Below the pieces are notes generated by a model, which was given only the letters and a program-made list of their open reading frames with translations, had not been told where the DNA came from and did no database searches. 16,589 nt of DNA. Origin: Strigomonas culicis (Eukaryota > Euglenozoa > Kinetoplastea > Trypanosomatida > Trypanosomatidae). Of the stretch, positions 7,120-14,167 are shown in pieces. The stretch lies in assembly GCA_000482145.1 (NCBI GenBank), contig AUXH01000431.1:1-16589 (forward strand), given 5' to 3'. Each line of letters begins with the position of its first letter. Within the stretch, counting starts at the first letter, position 1. A program made the position numbers and the translations under genes.

Positions 7120-8205
7120 TCACCACATCTCCTCGCGCGCGACGGCGCCCTCCCGCCGGCGCAGCACGAGCACCGCATCGTGCAGCAGCGAGTAGGCCAC
7201 GTCGAGGTTGCCCTGGCAGATGTACGGCAGCTTCGTCCAGCGGACGAGCTCGAACCCCATCGGCGCGAGCACGTTGTCCATGAGGCGGTTGACGGACGCC
7301 TCGAAGCCGGCGCCGGCGCAGCACTCGCCGCCCTCCATCGGCAGCGGCTCCGTCGGCCGCCGCTGCGTCTTGCCCGCCTCGACGAAGGGGCACCACGGCA
7401 GCACGACGGCCAGTAGGAAGAAGCCGTCCGGCGTCAGCGCACTGTGGATGTCCTGCAGCAGCGTCCGCGGCTTGTCCGTGCGGTCGAGCACGTTGTTGAG
7501 CGCGATAAGGTCATACTGCGCCGCGCGCGGCTGCCGCGTCGCGGGGTCTATCTCCTCGAAAGGGTTCTCGTGCGGCAGGACGGTGTATCCGCGGCGGCGC
7601 AGCCGCCACCGCATCGACATGGACACCTCCGTCACGAAGACCTCCTCCGCCATGGGCGCGAGCTTCGCGGTCACGCCGCCGTCGCCGGCACCGATGTCCA
7701 GCAGCCGCTTGAAGCGCGGCGCGTCGGGCCCCAGCAGCTGCAGCACGTCTGCACCGGTCGGGCCGCGCGGCTTCGGCGCCGCCGGCGCGGCGGCCTGCGG
7801 CGCCGCCTCCGTCTCCGCGACGTCGATGCGGCACGGCGCCGGGGCGGACGGCGTCGCGAGCAGCGGGGCGAGCCGCGCCCGGTAGTCCGCGTGCGCCAGG
7901 CCCGCGGGCCGCAGCAGCTGGCACGCCTGCGCGGTCGACAGGACGAACATGAAGCCGCGCCCCACGAGGCCGTTCGCCGTGGTGCGCGACAGCATAAAGT
8001 GCAGTGCATCCGCGAGGGCAATCGTCGCGACGTTGATGTAGCTCGCCGCCTCGATGAACTCCGCCGTCTCCGCGTCGCAGTGCATGAGCTCGAAGCGCTC
8101 GACGAGCGCGGGCGTCAGCTGCGCGAGGGTGGGCTGGTAGCGCAGCACGGGGCGCCGGCGCGCCTCCGCCTGGAAGGTGGTCGCCTCCTTGCGTAGGGAG
8201 CGCAT
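7120..8205 (-). CDS. METTL9/DREV-type protein-histidine methyltransferase
   Basis: 361 residues when started at the ATG complementary to 8203-8205. Family marks in order: the SRTTANGLVGRGFMFVLS block (73-90), the SAM-binding motif I LLDIGAGDG (168-176), an acidic end of strand 2 (VTEVS), LNNVLDR (236-242), LAVVLPWCPFVE (265-276) and LPYICQGN (326-333), then HDAVLVL. These match DREV/METTL9, which in animals methylates histidine at the N1 (pros) position in alternating-His motifs using S-adenosylmethionine. The substrate here is unknown. An Ala/Pro-rich insert of about 40 residues (115-157) separates the N-terminal block from the SAM domain. The reading frame extends 60 codons further to a GTG, but that part has no ATG and encodes a polypyrimidine tract, so it is excluded. 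The Arg-rich N-terminus from the chosen ATG could act as a mitochondrial presequence; this is uncertain. Confidence 0.88.
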   Translation of the reverse strand: MRSLRKEATTFQAEARRRPVLRYQPTLAQLTPALVERFELMHCDAETAEFIEAASYINVATIALADALHFMLSRTTANGLVGRGFMFVLSTAQACQLLRPAGLAHADYRARLAPLLATPSAPAPCRIDVAETEAAPQAAAPAAPKPRGPTGADVLQLLGPDAPRFKRLLDIGAGDGGVTAKLAPMAEEVFVTEVSMSMRWRLRRRGYTVLPHENPFEEIDPATRQPRAAQYDLIALNNVLDRTDKPRTLLQDIHSALTPDGFFLLAVVLPWCPFVEAGKTQRRPTEPLPMEGGECCAGAGFEASVNRLMDNVLAPMGFELVRWTKLPYICQGNLDVAYSLLHDAVLVLRRREGAVAREEMW

Positions 8206-8302
8206 CGCAGAGGTGTCAGGTGGGCGACGGAGGTGAGGGAGCGAAGGATGGAAGGACGACCACGCGAGGGGACCAGAGGAGGCTGGGGCAGCGCGGTATG
8301 TC

Positions 8303-8365
8303 CTGTAGAGGTTGATGAGAAGAAGAGTTGAGAGAAAGAAGAGTGGGAGAAGAACAAAAGTGAAG
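8303..8365 (-). promoter_or_regulatory. Strong polypyrimidine tract and CAG splice acceptor for the methyltransferase gene
   Basis: On the minus strand a long C/T-rich run (TTTTGTTCTTCTCCC and on) ends in CAACCTCTACAG, with the AG at 8303-8304. This gives a 97-nt leader before the ATG at 8205. The tract translates as a leucine/phenylalanine-rich segment and so mimics a membrane anchor in the extended reading frame. Confidence 0.68.
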
Positions 8366-8704
8366 CGATAGTTTGCTCTTGCCACTTTCGTTGGAAATAA
8401 AACTAATAGTTATACGGAAAGAAGAAGAAAAAAGGCGCCTCAGAGAACACGTACCGAATTGTAGAGTCTTTTAAGAGGCAACAGAAACTATAAGCAAAGA
8501 AGATATAGGAGAGGGAGAAAACGATGGAGAGATACAAGACATATGCAGATATATCAATAGAGATGACCATCACGAAAGTTGTATCAATGGGAAGTAATAA
8601 AATGCTCTGCGTTAATACGTATTGTGTGCACTCTTTGTCTTTTTTTTTTTTGAAGACAAAAATCGAATTCGCTTTCCAGATGATTATTGTTGTATTATAA
8701 CATC

Positions 8705-8722
8705 ATATATATATATATATAT
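8705..8722. repeat. (AT)n microsatellite
   Basis: Uninterrupted alternating AT in a spacer, typical slippage-prone sequence. Confidence 0.95.
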
Positions 8723-8799
8723 GTATATAAAACGAGCGTAAGAATAAAGAATAAAAACAAAAAAAAAGTAAAGAGAAGAAAAGGTAGAAAACGTTATCC

Positions 8800-8851
8800 C
8801 ATGTGCACCCGACGGTCTGTTGTTGACGTTCGGTTCCGTATACTTCACATG
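8800..8851. other. Possible hairpin in a GC island of the spacer
   Basis: CATGTG (8800-8805) can pair with CACATG (8846-8851). Inside it, CCGACG (8809-8814) can pair with CG (8827-8828) and TCGG (8830-8833) around a single bulged T. The surrounding 75 bp are clearly less AT-rich than the rest of the spacer. There is a single copy and no boxes for known RNA classes. It may be a small RNA, a 3' UTR element or chance. Confidence 0.2.
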
Positions 8852-8993
8852 TGCGCTCGCCTTAGAGGTATTCACTTGGGGGAAAAAAAACATTTGATGT
8901 GGTTTCTTTTGCTGATTGATTGTTAATTAGCGTTGCTTTTCTCTGGGGAGAAGTTTCTTCATACGCATTGAATTATCGTTTCTGTTGTTTTTT

Positions 8994-9020
8994 GTTTGTT
9001 TGTTTGTTTGTTTGTTTGTT
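8994..9020. repeat. (TTTG)n microsatellite
   Basis: About six tandem GTTT units, ending in a T homopolymer, just past the stop codon region of the acyl-CoA dehydrogenase gene (in its 3' UTR). Confidence 0.9.
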
Positions 9021-9086
9021 TTTTTTAGTTTTGGTTTTGTCCGGTGTAGTGGTGGTGGTGTTCAGCCGGCGCGCGCACCGCGCGCT

Positions 9087-10973
9087 CTAGTTGAGGTCCC
9101 ACGTCTCGTGCTTGGAAGCACAGAGGTTGTTCCGCGACACCATCACATCGTAGTGGCTGCGGGTGCGCGGCAGCAGGCGGTCGAACACAAAGGCGCACGT
9201 GTCCAGCTTCGCCTGGTAGAACCCGTCCGCGTCCTGGCCGGCGGCCACCTTCTTCTCCGCGGCGACGGCCATGCGTAGCCAGTAGCAGGCGAGCATCATG
9301 TAGCCCGAGTAGAAGAGGAACTCCTCGCAGCTCGCGCTGACGCTGTCGCGGTCCCGCCGCGCGTTGAGCCCGATCTGCAGCAGGCCGATGCGCCACTGCA
9401 GGCGGGTGAGCCACAGCTGCCGCGCGTGGCGGCCGAGCGCGCCGCGGCGCAGCAGCAGCGGCCCCACGACCGACTGCACCCGCCGGTGCAGCACCGCCTG
9501 CGCGGTGCCGCCGCGGCGGCTCAGCATTTTGCGGCCGATGAAATCGAGCGCCTGGATGCCGGTCGTGCCCTCGTACAGCGTCGCGATGCGCGCGTCGCGG
9601 GCGATGAGCTCCATGCCGTTGCCGCGTATGTAGCCGTGTCCGCCCCACACCTGCTGGCAGCGGTACGCCGCCTCCACCGCCCACTCCGTCAGGCAGCCCT
9701 TCGCGATCGGTGTGTAGACGCCGATCTCGTCGTCGAGCGCGCGTGCCTTCGCGGGGTCGGTCTGCGCGTCGTGGAGGTCCAGCAGGCGGCACATCTCCAC
9801 CAGCAGCGCGCGGCCGCCCTCCGCGACCGCCTTCGCGAAGAGCAGGTTGTGGCGCACGTTCGCGTGGTGCACAATCGCGTCCTGCGTCTTGGCGGGGCAC
9901 TTGACGCCGCTCAGCGCGCGCTGCGAGCCGCGCTCGCGGGCGTAGCGCAGCCCGTTCTGGAACGCCATCTCCGCGTGCGTGATGCCCTGCAGCGCGGTGC
10001 CGATGCGCGCGCCGTTCATGAAGGTGAACATCTGCTTCATGCCGCTGCTCTCCTCGCCGATGAGGTACCCCACGGACGCCTCGAACGCCAGCTGGCACGT
10101 CGCGCTGCTCTGGATGCCCATCTTCTTCTCGATGGCGATGCACTTCACGTTCTTCTCCGCGGCGAGGCTACCGTCCGGCTGCACCACGTGGCGCGGCACG
10201 AGGAACAGCGAGAGACCTTTTGTGGACGGGTCCGACCCCGGCAGCCGCGCCAGCACGACGTGGATGACGTTCTCCGTGAGGTCGCTGTCGCCGGCCGAGA
10301 TGAAGATCTTGGTGCCGGTGAGCCGGTACGTGCCGTCGCCGGCCGGCTCCGCGCGGGTGCGCACCTGCGAGAGGTCTGTCCCGCACTGCGGCTCCGTGAG
10401 GCACATGGTGCCGCTCCACGCGCCGGTGCACAGCGACGGCAGGTACTGGTCCTTCAGCGCTTCACTCGCCCAGCGGCCGATCGTGCGCACGGCGCCGTCC
10501 GACAGTGTGGCGTACATGGTGAAGGGCCAGTTCGCGGTCGCGGTGGCCTCGCAGCAGAGGACGTTGGCCGACATGGGCAGCGCCTGCCCGCCGTACTTCT
10601 CCGGCGCGGCGATGGACGACCAGCCGTCCTCCACGTACCGCTGGTACGCCTCCTTGAAGCCCTTGGGCGTCGTCACCTGGCCGTCCGCGAAGTGGCAGCC
10701 CTCCGCGTCGCCGCTCTCGTAGAGGGGGAAGAGCACCTCCACCGCCAGTCGCGCGTTCTCCTCCAGAAGGGTGTCCATGAGCTCCTTCGTCATGCGCTCG
10801 CCGCCGTGGTCAGGCAGTGCGTCGTAGTGCTTGTACATGTCGAACACCTCCTCCAGCAGGAAGCGCGTGTCGCGCGTGCGGGGGGTGTACGTGAGCGCGC
10901 GCCTCGCGCCCTCTCCTACACCCACGCACATCGTCGCGCGACGCAGAGACGGTGCATACACGCGGCGCAACAT
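9087..10973 (-). CDS. Mitochondrial acyl-CoA dehydrogenase, large DmdC/FadE5-like subfamily
   Basis: A 628-residue FAD enzyme that oxidises acyl-CoA to trans-2-enoyl-CoA. The order is: Arg-rich presequence-like N-terminus (MLRRVYAPSLRRA, about 1-25); the N-terminal AcylCoA_DH_N helix (YTPRTRDTRFLLEEV, 29-43); the helical domain with GWSSIAAPEKYGG; the beta domain with MCLTEPQCGTDLS (190-201) and TGTKIFISAG (219-228); and the C-terminal domain with QVWGGHGYIRGNGME (441-455) and RDARIATLYEGTTGIQALD (459-477). Glu468 of YEGT is the expected catalytic base. An extra C-terminal helical domain (about 490-620) is typical of the roughly 600-residue prokaryotic-style subfamily that includes methylmercaptopropionyl-CoA dehydrogenases. 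Chain-length preference cannot be read from the sequence. The C-terminus (ETWDLN) is not a glycosomal PTS1, so mitochondrial beta-oxidation or amino-acid-derived acyl-CoA breakdown is the likely role. The ATG at 10973 is the first in frame. Confidence 0.94.
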   Translation of the reverse strand: MLRRVYAPSLRRATMCVGVGEGARRALTYTPRTRDTRFLLEEVFDMYKHYDALPDHGGERMTKELMDTLLEENARLAVEVLFPLYESGDAEGCHFADGQVTTPKGFKEAYQRYVEDGWSSIAAPEKYGGQALPMSANVLCCEATATANWPFTMYATLSDGAVRTIGRWASEALKDQYLPSLCTGAWSGTMCLTEPQCGTDLSQVRTRAEPAGDGTYRLTGTKIFISAGDSDLTENVIHVVLARLPGSDPSTKGLSLFLVPRHVVQPDGSLAAEKNVKCIAIEKKMGIQSSATCQLAFEASVGYLIGEESSGMKQMFTFMNGARIGTALQGITHAEMAFQNGLRYARERGSQRALSGVKCPAKTQDAIVHHANVRHNLLFAKAVAEGGRALLVEMCRLLDLHDAQTDPAKARALDDEIGVYTPIAKGCLTEWAVEAAYRCQQVWGGHGYIRGNGMELIARDARIATLYEGTTGIQALDFIGRKMLSRRGGTAQAVLHRRVQSVVGPLLLRRGALGRHARQLWLTRLQWRIGLLQIGLNARRDRDSVSASCEEFLFYSGYMMLACYWLRMAVAAEKKVAAGQDADGFYQAKLDTCAFVFDRLLPRTRSHYDVMVSRNNLCASKHETWDLN

Positions 10974-11001
10974 GACGATGTAAGCAATAGAAAGACCGAA
11001 A

Positions 11002-11037
11002 ACAACAATAATAATAATAATAACAATAATAATAATA
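11002..11037. repeat. (AAT/AAC)n microsatellite in the 5' leader of the acyl-CoA dehydrogenase gene
   Basis: Interrupted trinucleotide run. On the transcribed sense it is TTATTATTG-like and contains no AG, so it would not create a competing splice acceptor. Confidence 0.9.
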
Positions 11038-11131
11038 GTGTATGAAAGAAGAGGGGAAAATATATAGAAGTATTATGAATATATATATATTATGTGTGTG
11101 TATAATATAGCAATGCAACGAATAAAAAAAG

Positions 11132-11158
11132 CTGAAATAAAGGGAAAGAGAATAATAA
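11132..11158 (-). promoter_or_regulatory. Splice acceptor for the acyl-CoA dehydrogenase gene
   Basis: On the minus strand TTATTATTCTCTTTCCC continues to TTTATTTCAG, with the AG at 11132-11133. No AG and no ATG occur between it and the start codon, so this predicts a 158-nt leader free of upstream AUGs. Confidence 0.62.
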
Positions 11159-11648
11159 GTGGAAGTTTTTATAACGCGGGAAAGAGCTACTTATTTAAGT
11201 AAATACCTTTTTTATATAAATATGAATATATATATGAGATAATGTTGGAGGTTACACTAAAAGGGTAAGAGCGAAGACCTTTTCAACGCAAAGGGTGGAA
11301 AAAAAAAGATAAGAAGAGGAGGGAACAAACAGACATCTATATGTAAGAAACTAGAATGGGGCTTTTTTTTTTTTCAGCTTTCTACAAGTACATACTTTTT
11401 TTTTTTTGGATAGAGAAAAGGGGGAAAAAACAATATATTATTGCTTTTTATTTGGTTTTTTATTGTTTTTGTTTTGGTAGTTTCTTTTGTTAATAGTTAT
11501 TATAATATTTCTCGAAGACAGGAAAAAAGAATTAGAGAACGAAACATATATATATACTTTAGAAAAAAGTTACGATCTTATCATTTTTTTAGTTGACTTA
11601 GTTTTCTTGTTTAGCGATGAGTATCCTTTCTTTTTTTACCTATATTAT

Positions 11649-11673
11649 GTGTGCGTGTGTGTGTGTGTGTGTG
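11649..11673. repeat. (GT)n microsatellite
   Basis: Near-perfect alternating GT with a single C interruption, in a spacer. Confidence 0.93.
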
Positions 11674-11697
11674 GATGCGTTTTTATATTGGTATGTA

Positions 11698-11729
<32 letters not shown>
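11698..11729. repeat. (TTA)n microsatellite
   Basis: About ten perfect ATT units in the same spacer. Confidence 0.95.
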
Positions 11730-12426
11730 GTTGATCTTTATTTAAGTTTTCTGAAATTCGCTTCTTTGCTTTCTTATTATTATTACATTTGTTGTCGTTG
11801 ATGTGCAATACTTTTCTCTCACCGGCTCACCGTTACAGGCAAATATCGGTATGTGTACACTCCTTGTTGATATTGAAATGTCTTCGTGTATTGATTCGCA
11901 TGCCTTGTTGTTGCTGTTATTGCATTTTTTTTTATAATTGTTTGATTATTCGCGTTCACCATCGAGGTATGAAAGAGACAAGCAAGAACGAAGTAGAAAG
12001 AGCATAACTGCAACCAAATGAATACACCATAAATAATTGTAAAAAAAAAAAAAAAGAGTGAGAAAAAAAAGGTAAATCGTCCACACACCAACGTATATAC
12101 AATGGGAAAGAGGCAACGAAAGAAAAAAGCATTTAAAAAGAGGGAGAATGAAAAGGAACCAAAAACAACAGAAAAAAAAGGTAAACACGAAGACAGTGCT
12201 ATTATAGGTGTTTGATACAGTGCATTCCCTTTTTTTTTTCCTCTATCATGCTGTTGTTCTTATTGTTAACATAAAACGGTCTTCCCTTTTTTTCGGTTTC
12301 ATACTCTCCCCTAGCTTTCCTTTCCTTTCCAATTCCTTATTCGTATTATGATTGGTTTTTTTTTACTCTTCTTTTTTTTCTCTCTCTTCCTCCCTCTTCG
12401 CAGGACAACCTGTAGTGTCCCCACCC

Positions 12427-12444
12427 ACACACGCGCGCGCGCGC
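12427..12444. repeat. Alternating CA/CG tract beside the eIF4E stop codon
   Basis: Eighteen bases of strictly alternating purine-pyrimidine (ACACAC then CG repeats) that directly abut the stop codon complement at 12445-12447. Such sequence can adopt Z-DNA under supercoiling; any function is speculative. Confidence 0.85.
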
Positions 12445-13488
12445 TCAAAACACGAGATCCGGCTTTGATTTCGGCTTGGAAGAGATCCTAGAGGCTAAGC
12501 TGTTCTGGCCGTGGCCGGACTGCTTCTGGTTGTGGGAGTAGTACTCGAGCCGCTGCAGCTGCTTGCTGCCGATGACCTTCTCGAGCGTCTCGCGCAGTGA
12601 GTGCGCGAAGGCCTTGAGCTTGCCGCCCTCCGAGTGGGCGACCCAGATCTGCACCACGACCGGGCGGTTCGGCCTCAGCTTGAGCATCAGCCCGTTGACG
12701 GTCGAGTTGCACTCCGCGAAGCTCTCCCCAATGCAGCCGAGCAGCAGCGCCATGTACGCGTCGTCGAGGACCTGGCGGTCGTTGAGCCCCGGCCGGTCGC
12801 GGTCGTAGATGGTGATGGCGATCGTGCCGCCCTTCTTGTTGCGCGGGTGCTCCCACTCCGGCTTGATGTCGTGGCGGAAGAAGGAGTACGTGAAGGGCAC
12901 CGGGCTCGCGCTCGGCGGCGGGACGTAGCGCAGCAGGCGCCAGAAGCTCTCTAGCGTCGCCACGCTGGCGACGAGCACCGGCTCGAAGTTGTTCGAGCTC
13001 GGCGACGGCACGGCGCCGGTGCTGTTGTTGTTGCTCGTGTGGTCGTCCGCGTAGAGGTCCCACTCCGCGTGCAGCGGAATTGCGCTCGTGGTCGCCTTCG
13101 CGGCGGTGTTGTGGCACCCGAAGAGGGACGGCAACTTGCTCTTCGTCCAGTCCACTGGCTGCGCCGGCTGGATGCTGCGCTCCGCGGAGGCAGACGTCCC
13201 CGACGCGGCCGCGGCGTCCGTCTCAGCGGGGGCGCCCTCCCCCGGCGCGTACCCGGATGCGCGCCCAAAGGCCTCGTCCACGGGGTCGCTGTGCTGCGCG
13301 GGCGCGGCGTAGCCGGGCGGCGGCGCGGCAAAGCCGGCGGGGCCGGGGCCACCGCTCACGCCGGGCACGAAGGGCATCGCCGTTGCGTTGAGCTTCGTCG
13401 AGGCGACGGGCGCCGGCGGCTGCGGCGGCTCCTTCACTGAACGTTTTGTGTGCGGTACGAAGGCCATTGCAGAAGGGTTCATAGACAT
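12445..13488 (-). CDS. Cap-binding translation factor eIF4E with PABP-binding N-terminal extension (EIF4E4- or EIF4E3-like)
   Basis: 347 residues from the ATG at 13488; a second ATG at 13482 gives MNPSAMAF. The extended frame starts at GTG (13494) and is rejected. The extension (1-136) is Pro/Ala-rich and holds two PAM2-like motifs, N4..A7..F10-V-P12 (MNPSAMAFVP) and L33-N34..A37..F40-V-P42 (LNATAMPFVP); PAM2 binds the MLLE domain of poly(A)-binding protein. The eIF4E core runs from about 137 to 325: PLHAEWDLY, TLESFW (W183, the eIF4G-contact Trp), FFRHDIKPEWEHPRNKKGG (W212-E213, cap stacking and guanine recognition), LLLGCIGESF and VVVQIW (W282). The first cap-stacking Trp is not evident in the diverged 150-172 segment, and the usual GGxW reads GGTI. 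Known biology: Leishmania EIF4E4 contacts PABP1 through PAM2-like boxes. The paralogue choice is inferred from length and motifs. The C-terminus is basic. Confidence 0.9.
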   Translation of the reverse strand: MSMNPSAMAFVPHTKRSVKEPPQPPAPVASTKLNATAMPFVPGVSGGPGPAGFAAPPPGYAAPAQHSDPVDEAFGRASGYAPGEGAPAETDAAAASGTSASAERSIQPAQPVDWTKSKLPSLFGCHNTAAKATTSAIPLHAEWDLYADDHTSNNNSTGAVPSPSSNNFEPVLVASVATLESFWRLLRYVPPPSASPVPFTYSFFRHDIKPEWEHPRNKKGGTIAITIYDRDRPGLNDRQVLDDAYMALLLGCIGESFAECNSTVNGLMLKLRPNRPVVVQIWVAHSEGGKLKAFAHSLRETLEKVIGSKQLQRLEYYSHNQKQSGHGQNSLASRISSKPKSKPDLVF

Positions 13489-13629
13489 ACACACACAATA
13501 TATATATATATAAATATACTAGAGCTCTATTTTCCGGTGGAAAGTGTAGGGCTTAATGATATTCTGTCTTTTTTTTTTGATGTGCTTTTCGTACTTTCTT
13601 CCTACTCTAGTTTAGTCTATGACAGATTA

Positions 13630-13651
13630 CTACAGGAAAAAAAAGTGAATC
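13630..13651 (-). promoter_or_regulatory. Splice acceptor for the eIF4E gene
   Basis: On the minus strand GATTCACTTTTTTTTCC is followed by TGTAG, with the AG at 13630-13631. The leader would be 141 nt, and no ATG occurs before 13488. Other pyrimidine runs lie upstream (complement of about 13738-13770). Confidence 0.55.
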
Positions 13652-13956
13652 AAGAAAAAAAGCGGCTGAAAGCGGATTTGCGAGTGAGGGATAATAAATC
13701 ACTTCGCAAAGGAAGAAGAAGTAATAAGGTCAAGGGGGAAAAAAAGGCAAAAAAAAGAGAAATATATAATGTACACTATCTCTTCCTTTTCTTTTTTTAT
13801 TAGTTTTTTTCCCTTATAGATGTCCCTCTCTCTTATACTATGGTAAGCTATTACTGAAGAAACAAAGGAGAGAAGCGAGAAAAACCTGAAGAAACTGCCT
13901 CGTATACATACATAAACCTCGCAAGTACCCGTCTGAACAGATTCCTTACACTATTT

Positions 13957-13976
13957 TATATATATATATATATATT
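13957..13976. repeat. (AT)n microsatellite
   Basis: Uninterrupted AT dinucleotides in the 3' region of the acidic-protein gene. Confidence 0.93.
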
Positions 13977-14167
13977 ATTTATTTGTCTTTTGTTATCACT
14001 ATCATTTTATTTTACAGTAGATGCTTCATTTATTCGTATAATTAATCGTATATGTTAGCTTAATTATATATACATATATGTATATATACTTGTTGTGGTT
14101 GGCGGTGTCAATCAACCGTGTTGGGTCACAACCTTGGTGCGGGCGAGCTGAGAAGGTGTGCGGGGCG

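Larger units (their letters stand above)
8386..9086. other. Intergenic spacer, acyl-CoA dehydrogenase to methyltransferase
   Basis: AT-rich, with T and A homopolymers, an AT microsatellite (8705-8722) and a (TTTG)n run (about 8994-9020). A balanced-composition island at about 8795-8870 stands out and is described separately. No gene-like frame was found. Confidence 0.5.
10974..12444. other. Long intergenic spacer, eIF4E to acyl-CoA dehydrogenase
   Basis: About 1.47 kb of AT-rich DNA with the densest set of microsatellites in the window: AAT/AAC (11002-11037), GT (11649-11673), TTA (11698-11729) and a CA/CG run (12427-12444), plus many A and T homopolymers. Short frames on both strands translate into Tyr/Ile/Leu/Phe or Lys runs and follow the repeats. 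No tRNA boxes and no transposon ends were seen. Confidence 0.6.
13489..14167. other. Intergenic spacer, acidic protein to eIF4E
   Basis: AT-rich spacer with AT microsatellites at 13498-13512, 13957-13976 and about 14066-14090, and A/T homopolymers. It contains the eIF4E splice acceptor. Nothing else was recognised. Confidence 0.55.

Noticed and set aside
8684..8893. 69-codon minus-strand frame spanning the GC island
   Set aside because: Half of it is Phe/Tyr/Ile from homopolymer and AT repeats, codon use is unlike the neighbours, and there is no family resemblance.
9426..11045. 539-codon plus-strand frame opposite the acyl-CoA dehydrogenase
   Set aside because: Antisense shadow; it ends in an asparagine run that is just the AAT/AAC microsatellite.
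11487..12188. Several short frames in the long spacer, Tyr/Phe/Val-rich
   Set aside because: They translate microsatellites and T-runs; no conserved motif and no gene-like composition.
13482..13494. GTG at 13494 as the eIF4E start
   Set aside because: Nuclear kinetoplastid genes start at ATG; in-frame ATGs at 13488 and 13482 follow at once, and MNPSA begins the first PAM2-like motif.
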